A DNA stretch of 64,000 nt from Paramacrobiotus metropolitanus. Its lineage: Eukaryota; Tardigrada; Eutardigrada; Parachela; Macrobiotidae. A model generated the notes under the pieces. It was not told where the DNA came from, did no database searches, and was given only the letters and a program-made list of their open reading frames with translations. The stretch spans positions 62,001 to 126,000 of the forward strand of contig NW_026570379.1 in the NCBI RefSeq assembly GCF_019649055.1, written 5' to 3'. Numbering within the stretch: position 1 is the first letter of the stretch; each line of letters begins with the position of its first letter. Made by a program: the position numbers and the translations under genes. Shown one piece after another: positions 34,371-46,703 of the stretch.

Positions 34371-35566
34371 TTCAGGGAAGTAAAAATCCTGTGCGCACGG
34401 AGAAAACACGGAGTATTCCGGAAATGATCGTCAAATCCGTGGAAAATGTTTATCCACGTTGTGCAATCTTAATATTTGGTGTCTAATCAGTCGCGCTGTT
34501 GTATTCTGTTTTTTTTTTGTTTTCTTACGTCTTTAAACCGGGTTTTAGTCAGTCACCGGCGCTACCTCCCGCGGCCGCCGTCCGCGGCGATTACTCCTTG
34601 TTTTACCGGGCATTTTTCCGTCTGTGTCTCGCTGCTGTTCCTCGGATTCTCATTTTTGAACGTTTTGCTTTTGAACTGTGTGGCATGTGCGCAGCGTTTA
34701 CACTTGGTCTCGTTCGTAGTCAGTGAGTCTGCTATTCCTGTAATATAATTATTATTTTATCGAAACAAATCGGTTTTCACCCAATACACGTGTCCGCCTC
34801 ACCCTTGTTTTCCTATCACAATTTATCGCGCTTTTTTGCAAAAAAAATATAAGAGAAAACTTTTCTAATTTTTACACAATTTTCTACAGGTTTTTTCTTG
34901 CAAAAATAAATTTTCGAAATATTAATTTTATATAAAAATAAATTTATTATCCCAAAATAAATTTCGGGAATATTGGTAATGACCAGAAAAGCACAGAATT
35001 AATTTGAAGAATAATGTTTATTAATAAATTAATCTATTTCTAGACGCATTTTATCACCATCCGTTTTTTGAATCCAAAAAGGGAATAAAGTCCAGAATTA
35101 AAGAATGCTATGCAACATAACAGGATAACATTATTTTAATTTGCTTGCGTTTATTTATTTTTATTTTGTAGAATTAATTCGGAATTAATCGAGATAAATT
35201 AATTAATTCGCGACTCAATGTTTAATTCCGTACGATACAAAAATCATACATCCGTCTTAAAAAAAAAAACAGCAGAGTGGATAATTTCGTAGGAAAATGG
35301 TCCGCCAAAAATCCGGGCAAGAGAAAGGTGTAAACTGCGAATAATTCCAATAATCATCTTCGTTCGGGTTACAAAAAAATCAAGCACGGAAACAATTCTG
35401 CCGGAAAGACATGAACGAACACAGCGCGTTGTCTAATGCATTGAAAGGCTAAAATGTACAGAGAAAAACAACCAGAGACTTATCATTGGAAATACGGGTT
35501 CACAAAATGAGCGGGCAGAAAAATAAATAAATGGAAAAAACCAACAAATTCTTTAAAATGTCGGGC
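34371..35566. other. convergent intergenic region, 3' ends of H3.3 and DIS3L2
   Basis: H3.3 (plus) and DIS3L2 (minus) end toward each other here. The DNA is AT-rich with several AATAAA-like words on both strands, for example near 34905 and around 35150, any of which could serve as poly(A) signals. No gene is seen in it. Confidence 0.5.
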
Positions 35567-38500
35567 TCAAGAATGGGACGGAGCAGATTGACTGGAGAAT
35601 GTCGGCGGTTCCAGCGCGAACTACAGGACAAAAATAACAGAAAAATAAATACGGAAAACAAATCTAATAACTCCCCAATTTCGGCAATTTATCAATAAAT
35701 AATTACCAAATTATTACATAATCGACAGAAAAATGGAAAATAAATAGATTAAAAAATTGCGCAAAAGTATCGTAGAAAATCGATTAAATTAAATATAAAT
35801 TGTCCAATAATAATTAAGAAAATCCATACATTATACCGATTATTTTCAATGAATAATTCGACAAACAAAATGAATAATTCGGTAAAAATTCCGACTGACC
35901 AGGATATTGCGCGGATCGGGATCCTTCTCGTCCACTTTGACGAACAGCCGCACCCCCACACGACTCCACACCCCCAGCCCCTCGGGGCCGCCCTCGCGCC
36001 CCTGCCACACCACGTCCAACAAATTCCGCTTCATCCCATCCACGCGATGCTTCACCGCCTTGACACTGGCCTCTTTTTTGACAAAAATGCGCTGCGTCAG
36101 GGCCAACCGCCCCACGAGGACGTCCACCGCCAGCCCGGCGGCGTGGACCCCCACGACCACGCCCTCCTCCCGCAGGGGGCCGTGCTCCTTGAGGAATAAT
36201 CCGAAAAATAAATCCCAACTGCCTTCCTGGCATTTCCGCGCGTTCAGCTTCTTTTCGTTGCAGTTGCGCGCGATGTCCTTGAGTTCTTCGAGGGAGAGGG
36301 CCGGCGGGGGCGAGGTGCCGAGGGAGGCGGATAAAAAGCGGTGCACGAGGATGTCGGCGTAGCGGCGGATCGGCGAGGTCATGTGGGTGTAGTGCGCCAC
36401 GCCCAGCGCGTAGTGCCACGTGTCCGCCGGCTCGCAATGGCCCTCGTCGTCCGGGCGACCGCCTCCGGGGCTGCAATTTGTAAGTTTTTCATTTCTTATT
36501 TTTTTAATCATTTTTTTACAATTTTAGGAATTTTTTAACAATTTTAGGAATTTTTTAATCATTTTTTAAACATTTTAGGAATTTTTTTAATGATTTACTA
36601 TTATTTATACAATTTAAGGAATTGCTTAATAATTCTTTCCTACAGTATCAGGAATTTTTTAATCTTTTTTTATACAATATCAGGAATTTTTTAATCTTTT
36701 TTTATACAATATCAGGAATTTTTTAAAAACTTTCTATACAATATCAGGATTGTTTTAATGATTTTTTTATACAATATCCGGAATTTTTTAGTCATTTTTT
36801 TATACAATATCAGGATTTTTTTAACAATTTTTTGCACGATGTCAGGAATTTTTTAATATTTGTTTTATACAATATCATGAATTTTTTAATCATTTTCTAT
36901 ACGAGTACAATATCAGGAATTTTTTAAAAATTTTCTATACAATATCAGGATTGTTTTAATGATTTTTTTATACAATATCCGGAATTTTTTAATCATTTTT
37001 ATACAATAATATCAGGAAAATGTTTAAATCATTTTTTACAAATAAATTCAGGTGGAAAATTGATTAAATTAAATGGCGATTTAATCCGTACCCGGGGCAG
37101 AGGTATTCGGCCAGTTTCATGGCGCGGGCGCAGAGCGAGGACAGAACAGGCTGCAGTTGCGGTTGGGCGGCGGTGATGGACGAGAGGCAGCGCTGGATGG
37201 CCGCGGCGCTGCTGACGTCCATGGGCAGCTCCAGCAGCCGGCAGTGCCGCTGCAGCTCCTCCAGGGGCGCCGTGAAGGGCGCCGGATGCCGCCGCAGCAG
37301 CGCCGTCTCCGGGAAATCCTACCGAAACACACAAATCTTGATTTCTTACACGAAATTAATTTCTGAAAATATTTTCCATTTTTATCATAACATTTCCTAA
37401 AAAATTAATTAAATTAAAGTATTATTTCATTAATATTTTATAATATTAAATTAATAATTTAATTAAATTAATTTATAATTAGTTAATTAATTATTTAAAT
37501 TAGTTAATTTGTTATGGGACTAAATTAATTTTTTATACTGGTAAATTTCCTTCGGTGGCAAAAATCTGGTGAATTTTGTTGATAAATTAATTTCCAAAAA
37601 ATTAAGAAAAATGTCTATCGTTGGTTAAAAATTTCTACAAAATTCTGAAGCCTTTCGTTGGTCGACTGACTGGTTAAAAAATAAATTTAATTGTTCTTCG
37701 CGAGTAACTCACGTCCTGGATGCGTTTGGCCACCACCATGTTGGTCAGCAAGGCCAGCTCCTCGATCAACCTGCCAGCCAGCGAAAAACATTCGAAAACT
37801 CGTGTCATGAAGCGATTAACGGATTTTTCCCGTCGGCGCTTACTGGCAGCTGGTCCAGTGCTCCTGCCGCTGCATCGCGCACGGCATCCCCGCCGCGTCC
37901 AACCGGAAGCGGAACTCCGGCTGCTCGATGGCCAGCGCGCCTACCCAGAATAATTCAAATATTATTAATAATTAAACAAAAAATAATTCACCAAAAATAA
38001 TCATACTCTACAAATCACAGAATAATTATCATTAAATATTAACAATAAAAAAATAAATACTAGAATAAATAAATGAAATAAATAATATAATTACTAAATA
38101 ATAATAATAATTATTAAAAAAGTTTAACTGATTTATTACGATAATCAAGAGAAAATACAGTAAGCGACGAATAATTAACACGTACATATTAATAAAAAAT
38201 ACAAATTAAATTAAAATAAAATGTAAAAATAGTTTACCGGCAGCGAAACGGCGCCGGCGCATGGCCTGCGTGATGCGGGCCACGTCCAGGATGGTGCGGC
38301 AGATGGTGTCCGCTTCTTCCCAGGAATGCGACGGGATGAGGCCGGCCATGCGCTGCACCGCGCCCACCGGCTCGTCAATCACATTCTACACACAATCACA
38401 ATTATAATACTCGTACAACTGAAATCAAAATAAATCATTAAACAAATCAAAGTTATTTCTTAACTCAGAAAATTTCAAACCGATAAAATACAATTTAAAC

Positions 38501-41500
38501 CCCATAAATTCAGAGTAAAATGTTTCTACGGAAAATAAATGTTGAAAAAATTGAAATTTAAAGATAATTTTAAAGATAATAACACATATTAAAAGTACAA
38601 GAAAAAAATAACCGAAAAGTTTAGGCCAAATATTAATATAAAAACAAAAATTTACAAATTTAATAAAACATAATTCTAAAAAATCAAAAATGCAAAGCAA
38701 AATCCCCGCAGCAAATTAAAAAAATTCAACCACAAATTCCCAAAAAAAAATAAAATCAAAATTACAGAAAACCATTAGAAGGAGGAAAATTAATAAAATA
38801 TTTGTTAAAAGTCGCGGCGAATTTACCTGCGCCTGCAAATAAGAGAGTTTGGCCCGGCTGCGCATAATCCCGCGCAGCAGCTCGTACTCCACCATCTCGC
38901 CCTCCTCGGTTAAGACAAAAACCGCCGAAAAACACCGCCGCTCCGCGCCCGGATCCAGGGAGCACAGTTGATTGATTAATTGGCTGGGCAGCATGTGCAC
39001 GACGCGATGGACCAGGTAGACGGAGGTGGCGCGACGGCGCGCGAACAAATCCAGCGCCGAGTTCTCGGGGAGGACGGCGGTGACGTCGGCGATGTGGACG
39101 CCGACGCGGAAGAGGCCGCCGCCCAGGGCGGCGCACGACACGGCGTCGTCCAGGTCGCGGGCGTCCGGCGGGTCGATGGTGAAGATGCAGTGGTCGCGGA
39201 GGTCGGTGCGGGCGGCCAGCTCCTCCTGGAGGCCGAGAAAACGTTGAAAAAATTGAATAAATTTAAAAAAAACGAATAAGTAAGTTATTAATATAATTAA
39301 AAATTTCTGAATCTGATTAAATGAGATTTTAAACAATAAATATATTCAAAACAACATTTCAAAACGTTTCTGACAAAATAATAACATGTTAATCAAATTA
39401 CAAAATCACAATAAATTGTGAAGAATCAAAAACAGGTTCCTAAAAAAGAAAATTAATTACACGAAAATGATCGCACAAGGGAAACAAGCTTTTCAAAAAT
39501 CACAGTTAATAAGCAAAATTATTAAAGCCTTACAAAAATATATTAAAACCCAGAATAAATAAAGAAATCCAAATTCTCCAATAAATTAGGTGTAATTACT
39601 TATTATTATTGTAGTATTTTTTTTACATCTGCTAAAATAGGCTTTAAAACAGCAAATAAATTTCAAAAAAATAATCTGTAAAAATTTCCATGAAGCAAAT
39701 GAAAGGAGATACCGGTGTGAAGGTCCAGGGCGCGTTGGCCACGAAATCCGCCAACAATTCCGGCTCGAAATCAACATCCTCCACGCTGTTTTCCGTCAGA
39801 ATGTGCGTCGTCCAGCTGGCAATGCTCGCCGCCTCCCCGATCGACTTCAAGACGCGCCTGCACACAACCGTCAATTTTATTTTATTTAAGCCAATTTATT
39901 CATTTTCTCACGTGATTTATTTGATTTATTTTAACGAATTGATCACAATGATTTTCTGTAATATTTATTTCGTTAATTTTCCTTTATTATCGGTTTATTT
40001 TCTTGGATTTATTTTGCTTATTTAATTACATAAATTCAATCTAAACCGTCTGATTTGATTTATTTTCATTTAATTGTCGCTTAAATAATTTTACTATAAC
40101 GGCTAAATTTAATTTATTGATTTTATTTAGAGTATTTTTCGTTAATTAATTCATTCATTTAATTTTAAAATGCCATGTCGAAATGTTTTTCTGTACCCGG
40201 TGGGAGATGCTTGAAATTCGCTCCACTGACTGATTTCCCCCAAAAACAGTCCGGCCGGTGCGCGCTGCCATTCCAGTAATAATTCTGCAAATATTCACCC
40301 ATCAATTTCTAATTATTGCAGATATGGATGTACTGTTCAGAAACCTGTGGGGAAATCCTGGGCGGCAATGTCGATGAGCGGCATCCGCGCGTCCAACGGC
40401 TCCAGCACGTACGCCGCGCCGGGGGCGTCCCCCGCTTCCGGTGAGGGGACGGACGGCGTTTTCGGCTGTTTTTTACTGCGCACGATGCGCCCGACGGCCT
40501 GCCGTGTGCCCTTCGGCTGAATTAAATTAATCACCTAAAAAAAAGAAGAATAGCCATAAAACAATTTGTTATCACGAGTAATTAAAACAAATTCGATTTA
40601 AATTATAAAATAAATTGTATCAATTTATAGTAAATAACCAGAGATTATAAAAAGGAAAAATTTACCAGAAAAAACTTAAGCAAAGTTCTTGCTTAACCTG
40701 ATCGTCTTAACGTGGAAAAATATAGCCACAAAATAATTTATCCTCCGAGTTGTTTTTAATCTGTCAAAAAAATTACAAAAACTGGAATAATTTAAATAAA
40801 AAAAATTACTGGACAATTACTGGACAAAAAAATTAATGGACAATGGCAAAAAAAATTACTGGACAATTTCATGAATGAAAAAAGTCAAAGAAAAAAGGGA
40901 ACGTTAGAAATAAAATTATAAAACGAAAACAGAAAAGTAAAATGGCTCCCAGAACGTAATAATTTTTCAAAGAAAACTATTAGAAAATTGTATAAAGAAA
41001 AATAATAAAAAACAAAAACAAATTTTTTTATTGTACAAAAAATAACAAATACCAACTACATAAAATTAACAAAAAATTAAATAACTATTAAACCAACCCA
41101 AATAAAAATGGGAAAAACTGATGAGGATAAAAACTGGTGGACGCACCTTGCCGGTGCGCTGCAGCCACTCGGGCGGGATGTTTTGCAGCCCGATGAGCTG
41201 GACGGCGATGTCCATCCATTTACCCCCTTGCGACTGCCCGCCCGCTGTGTACGCCGCCTTCTTCTTCGTCTTCCCGGCCGTCTTCTCCGCCGCCGCCGCC
41301 GCCGTCGCCTCGGGCTCCGTGCCCTGCGAACTGGGCTCCGAGTAGTCGGAAGTGGGGGCGCGGACGGCGCGGACGGCCCGCAGGATGTCCTCCTTCTTAA
41401 CGGCCTCCCCCAGCTCCACGTCGTGGATGCCCAGCTTCTCCTGCAGCGCGTTCAGATATTCCCCGCGAATCTGCGCCAAAAATTGGGGAAAAATTACAAA

Positions 41501-44143
41501 TAATATGCAGGAAAAATACGAAATAATAATCGGGAAAAATAAGAATTAATAATTAATATTCGGGAAAAATAATCAATAATCGTCGGAAAAAAAGTAAATA
41601 ATCGGGGAAAATAATAATTATTAATCGGGAAAAATAATAAATATTATTCGGGGAAAATAGACAATAATAATCGGGAAAATAATAAATGTTCGGGAAAAAT
41701 ATGAAATAATAATTTCGGGAAAAATATGAAATAATAATCGGGGAAAAAATAATATTGGGGAAAAAAGCGCCAAGCGAGGGAGCGGTGGCGCTGACCTTCC
41801 AGTCTCTGCGCGGGAAGATCTCCACCAGGACTTCGTCGCCGTTGAGGGCGCGGTTGCGGTCCTCCTTGCAGCAGATATTGATGTCGCCCTTGTCCTGAAA
41901 AATTTCCACATATTATTAGAATTTTTTTCTACAGCATTTATAGAATAATCACGTCAAATTACCAGCAATTTAATAGCTGATATATTTTTAACAACGGCAA
42001 CTGGTCAATATTATTAGAAATATTTTTTCGTAAAATAAAACCAAAATTACCAACTTATTAGCAATTTTATACTGTATTTCATTACATTACAGGAATTTTT
42101 AGAAAATTAATTACCTATTTACTGCCGCTTTTGACGCCGAATTGATGTTACTACTGCCGTATTTGAACTTTCACTATTTGAGAAAAATACCCGAATCAAT
42201 CACCTGATTAATGGCAATTTACGGGACTTTTTATAAGAATAAAATTAACAGTAATTCCAGGGTGCATATTTTATTTTTATTAATTAAGTGATTAGAAAAT
42301 AGATCTGAACATCAATCACACCTGCCCGGGAACGCGAACGTAGGCCTGCGTGGGCGATTTGCTGTTGATGACCAGCGTCCCGCTGACCGTCTTCTCCGTG
42401 TCCTGCCGCTTCCCGGCGCCTTTGTACGCGGGGAAGATCTGCGCGAAACACAAGGCCAGTCGTCAGCGCAGTGCGTCTCCATCAGCGTGGAAAATGTTGC
42501 ACCGATTATTCAATATTTTAAATATTACATCTACTTATTAATAAATATTTTAAAATATTTTAATGTTGGGCTTTTAAAGTAATTAATTAAAAAATCTGTA
42601 CTTCTTATTTAACTTGTATTTTGTATACGCTTCTTATATACGAGTATCTTTTTTATATGCTTTTTATTTTAGTATTTTTTTAAAAGGTGGACCGATTAAT
42701 AAATATTTTAATATTTAACCTGTCTGATAATAAATATTGTAAAATATCTGAATTTACCCGGCGCAGTTTGGGAGCCGGATTCTTGACGGGTTTGGCCGGC
42801 GGCGGCGCTGCTGCATTACGAATAATCTTGACGCCGGTGGTGTCTTCCACGAAGCGTCGCATTTCCTCGCCGAACTCGCGCAGTCGGCGTTCGCCGGAGT
42901 CCTCGCGCTGCACGCCCGCCGCCGCGGCCGACACCGCTTCCGCCTTGCGCCGCTCCCGCTTCACTTTGCTCTTCGTCACTACAAGATAAGCCACGAAATT
43001 TCAATTATTCCCAACAAAAACAATCAGTTTAAAATTGTATTATTATTAAAATAAATATCAGAGTTCTGCGAGATTTACGGCCAGAAAAAAAATACAAATA
43101 AACATTAAGCATAACGGAAATGCTCAGGGTACAATTAATATCATTAAAAATGTCACCAATTAAAAATATTAATTACTGGCCCGTTGAGTTACTACTCAAT
43201 TTTATCGACTACAGATTTATTATTATTATTTATATTTTTTGGCTCGGCATTGCATTTTTTAAAAATTACCTGATTTTGTTTAAAAATCCCATTAATATCT
43301 CTTACAAACTACAATACGTATATTAAATTAAGTAATTATTACTTAAAAAAATCCATTAATAAATGCCATTACTAAAAACAGATTTTGTATTAAACTGCTA
43401 CCGGCAGTAAATCAGTAAATTACAAATAAGAGATCATTTATTTCTTGAAAATAAATTACCGTATATTATTAATTGAATTAATTTAAATATTTATTTATGT
43501 TTTGCATAAAAATTACTTACGTCAGATGTTCTGTCGCGTACCTCTGACGGTGGTGGCGGCGCTGGAAATGGGCGCCTGCGACGCTGCTGCATTAACGGGA
43601 TTCGCGGGCCCGCAGACGACTCGCTCGACGGACCAGCCGCGCGGCACCGTCTCCTCATCCATTTGCACCGGACCCGGATTCTGGTTAACAGCGACCACCG
43701 GCGGCGGAGCGGGCCGAGGCACACGCTGCGGCCGCTCATCGTACAGGGAACCGTAGGGGTACGCGAAGAGATACTGCGCGTAGACGTCGGGATGGCCGCC
43801 AAAGGGGGGTGCCGGGGGCGCCAGGGGGAAGGGGGCGTGGTGCCGCACGGGTGGGGGGTGGTAGGGGAGGCGCGGGAGCGGGGGAAACGGTTGGGGCGCG
43901 AAGGCGGCGGCGGGGCGAGGGAGCAGTGCCTGGCGGGGGGAAAGGCTGGGGGCCCGCGAACGGCAAGGGGGGCGGTGGGGGGAAGGGGAGGGGAAGGAGC
44001 GGGGGGATATGGGTCGTATTTTGGATCGGGGGGTGGCTGCTGCTGGGCAGGAAGGGGGGTCTGGATCCCAAGGGAATGACGGGGGGTGCGGCTGGATAGC
44101 TCTCCGATCGCACGAACACGGCGCTTTTCTTCTTCTTAGGCAT
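35567..44143 (-). CDS. DIS3L2: DIS3-like exonuclease 2 (DIS3L2)
   Basis: Proposed exons: 44143-44081, 43929-43542, 42978-42758, 42438-42322, 41894-41796, 41470-41147, 40534-40345, 40284-40197, 39857-39713, 39225-38827, 38385-38238, 37940-37844, 37770-37713, 37318-37092, 36470-35900, 35620-35567, totalling 1062 residues. DIS3L2 is a cytoplasmic 3'-5' exoribonuclease that degrades uridylated RNAs, independent of the exosome. Cold-shock regions lie about 225-500 (RNRALNGDEVLVEIFPRRDW, then LQRTGK). The RNB domain starts near 545, with the catalytic aspartates in IDPPDARDLDDA (about D563, D569, D571, D572). FPETALLRRHPAP and HMTSPIRRYADILVHR follow, then an S1 region. There is no PIN domain, as expected for DIS3L2. 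It is longer than the human protein (885), mainly through a Pro/Tyr-rich N-terminus. Exons 3-15 are secure. Exon 1 requires an intron (or a base error) to bridge a frame change at about 43930-44080, and the last 17 codons rest on splice phase. Confidence 0.92.
36490..37030. repeat. minisatellite in a DIS3L2 intron
   Basis: The intron between exons 14 and 15 is made almost wholly of imperfect units of about 30-35 bases containing tacaatatcaggaatttttt followed by aatcatttttt or similar. At least ten units are recognisable. The early units near 36520-36590 have acaattttaggaa instead, suggesting stepwise expansion from an older form. Confidence 0.8.
41510..41765. repeat. degenerate repeat in a DIS3L2 intron
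   Basis: The intron between exons 5 and 6 is built from repeated aataatcgggaaaaat words at spacings of roughly 20-35 bases. It is short and clearly expanded from one motif. Confidence 0.7.
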
Positions 44144-44983
44144 TCTCGTCGTCCTACTCCTGCCTGCAGCTCCTTCCAGACAGTGTGATAATTAAATATT
44201 CCGTTGAGGATTTGGATCCGTTGGAATGGGGGAATTATTGCAAGAAGCCAAGGTTGTGGAACAGACGTTCAAAAGTGAGCAAATATTGACAGTAAAATTG
44301 GAAATACGGTTCGTTCACTGTGTTGTGATGGCCGATTTCGGGTCGGTTCGGCTACAGAACGGTTCGGCTTTCTGGCGCAATTTCAACATTGCCTGCGTAC
44401 CTTTACCGTGCGTATCTCGAAATCCGTACGAATGTTTTTTTTGTAGTCCGCGTGGAATTCCTGAAAAAACCTCTTTCCCATCTGATTCGATGGAAATTTC
44501 ACCACGATGCCAGAGCTCAACATGGCAAACGAACGAATGGCAAGGACTTCCGGTGCGCAACGTAGTTGATAATAATATTGGTAAACTGTGAAGAATTAAG
44601 ACGCCTGTGCACAGTGTGCAGTTATCAGCATACTGGGATTTGGGCTTAATCTGGACAATTACGCCGCTTTTCTACGCGTTTGTCCAGTCTCGCACATAAA
44701 GCGAATTAAATTCAGTTAACGGTTTTGGTTGTTTTTTCCAATATTTAAATTATATTTTTCCATATTTCGAATTATTTTGAATTAGTGTTTGTACAATGCA
44801 CTCTGTAGTATGTACACCTGCGCAAGCCTTTATATACAGTATGTGAAAGGGCCCTGTTGAATAAGAAAAGAGACTGAATATTAAATTACTAATATATTGA
44901 ATAATAAATTACTAATTGACTAATATACGTAGACATCTGCTTAAAATTGAATTATCAATCCATGGGTGCCGGTGAATACAGAT
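44144..44983. promoter_or_regulatory. upstream region of DIS3L2
   Basis: Sequence upstream of the DIS3L2 start, with no recognisable gene. The 121-codon plus-strand frame at 44226-44591 and its antisense partner at 44315-44560 show no family features or splice signals. I see no clear TATA box at a convincing position. Confidence 0.35.
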
Positions 44984-45370
<387 letters not shown>

Positions 45371-45677
45371 TAATAGTGTTTTGTACATATACAGTATATA
45401 TGCACGCGGGCCGCGCATGTATTACACATGGAGTGCGCCATAAAATGCAATGATGGTGAATTCACATTAGTTAATTTATGGCGCAATACATGTACCATAG
45501 AAATTTAATATAATAACAGCTTACATACACATAATTACAGCAATATCGCATGCATTGTGCACCTAGATGATTTGTATGCATGAAAACGTGATCGTTGGTG
45601 CGCGCAACATCCGGTTGGAGAAGTTATGCCTGTAAGAAAATTCTTAATCCCATGAGCGCGCCTAGCGTGTTTACTGC

Positions 45678-45980
45678 AGCGGTGCCGGCAGCGGCGGCGT
45701 CAGCCTGTCAAAGGCTGATGCCTCCATCTTCACTGGTGACTGTGTACAGATTCACACGTACCGGTCGATGGTGGGCCGCCGGTTCGTCCTCCATCGGCAG
45801 GGACGCCCTGTGGACTTCATTATGGCGCAGCCGGATGCAGTCCGCCAACAATCGACGGGTCGTCTCCACAATCTCTTCGCTCTAGAGCAGACAGCCACAC
45901 TGACCATCAAACGCAAGTACGTACGCGCACCAACCTATAATGGGCCTTCAGCCGTACAGATTGCCATCAAATCAACGTGA
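45678..45980 (+). CDS. unrecognised C-terminal exon
   Basis: A strong acceptor (gtttactgcag) at 45677 opens a frame that runs to a TGA at 45978-45980, about 100 residues. It starts Gly/Ser-rich, then has IFTGDCVQIHTYRSMVGRRF and a basic, hydrophobic-patterned end containing LFALEQTATLTIKRKYV. Codon use resembles the GC-rich real exons, and the frame stays open over 300 bases of mixed composition. I do not recognise a family. No partner exon is evident upstream, where the TA microsatellite lies. Alternatively it is a gene fragment brought in by rearrangement. Confidence 0.35.
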   Translation, partial: SGAGSGGVSLSKADASIFTGDCVQIHTYRSMVGRRFVLHRQGRPVDFIMAQPDAVRQQSTGRLHNLFALEQTATLTIKRKYVRAPTYNGPSAVQIAIKST

Positions 45981-46055
45981 AAACCACATTAATTATATCT
46001 CTAACAAATAGTATGGCGCGATGTATGGGAATTGCCAGTAATAATATGATTTTAT

Positions 46056-46132
46056 TGTCGGTGACCTTTAACAAGACAATTATTCGGTTATTACCAATAA
46101 GCAAATAATTGGCTTGTTAAAGGTCACCGACA
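46056..46132. repeat. 77-bp near-perfect hairpin
   Basis: tgtcggtgacctttaacaag (46056-46075) is the exact reverse complement of cttgttaaaggtcaccgaca (46113-46132). After one mismatch the stem continues for eight more pairs (caattatt / aataattg) around a loop of about 19 bases that is itself partly self-complementary. Each arm holds an AAAGGTCA octamer. It could be a MITE or a structured regulatory site. Confidence 0.9.
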
Positions 46133-46448
46133 GTGCCCGCTATATTTAGTGCCCGGTCAGCGGCGCCGTCGCCACGCAGATCCCGCTGTATGGTCCGGTA
46201 CAGTGACCTAGGGTTTTTCCCACGATCATTTGAAAATATAAATAGACCAAGTGTACAATTTGCGTAAGAATCGGAACAGAAATGAACGCAGTTTAGCTGT
46301 GCTCCGGGATTGCTTGTGTCTGTACTGTGCAAGACATTCAGCAAAACCCTAATGATAAAAATTATAAAATACAGTTAACTCCATTTTTATATTTGGCGCA
46401 CTGGTGTCCTATATTAAATCCCATATTTCATCGTTTAATTTTTTAATC

Positions 46449-46703
46449 CTATGCTGACCACTGCTGTCCCGAGAAATACACGGAGACGGCCATAATGAGG
46501 AAGGCAATGGTCGACATCCTTTGCGAAAATGTCTTGGTCACGACGAAGAGCACGGGATTGTACTTGTACTGTCGACAGTACTGGGCATTGTCCACGGTGC
46601 CGTTCAGAAAGAAATCGGCCCAATCGATGCCGGTAATCAGTGCGTGCGCACTGACCACGAGCGCACCGAGCACGCCACGACTGACCGAAGCGATAAAGGT
46701 CAT
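46449..46703 (-). CDS. possible small membrane protein, unrecognised
   Basis: An ATG-initiated frame of 84 codons on the minus strand has a hydrophobic N-terminal half (GVLGALVVSAHALITGI), a polar middle with an NGT sequon and several Cys/Tyr/Lys residues, and a hydrophobic C-terminal stretch (MSTIAFLIMAVSVYF). A TATA-like gcatataatggcc lies about 90 bases upstream on the same strand, which would suit a small single-exon gene. I find no family for it, and a chance frame is possible. Confidence 0.35.
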   Translation of the reverse strand: MTFIASVSRGVLGALVVSAHALITGIDWADFFLNGTVDNAQYCRQYKYNPVLFVVTKTFSQRMSTIAFLIMAVSVYFSGQQWSA

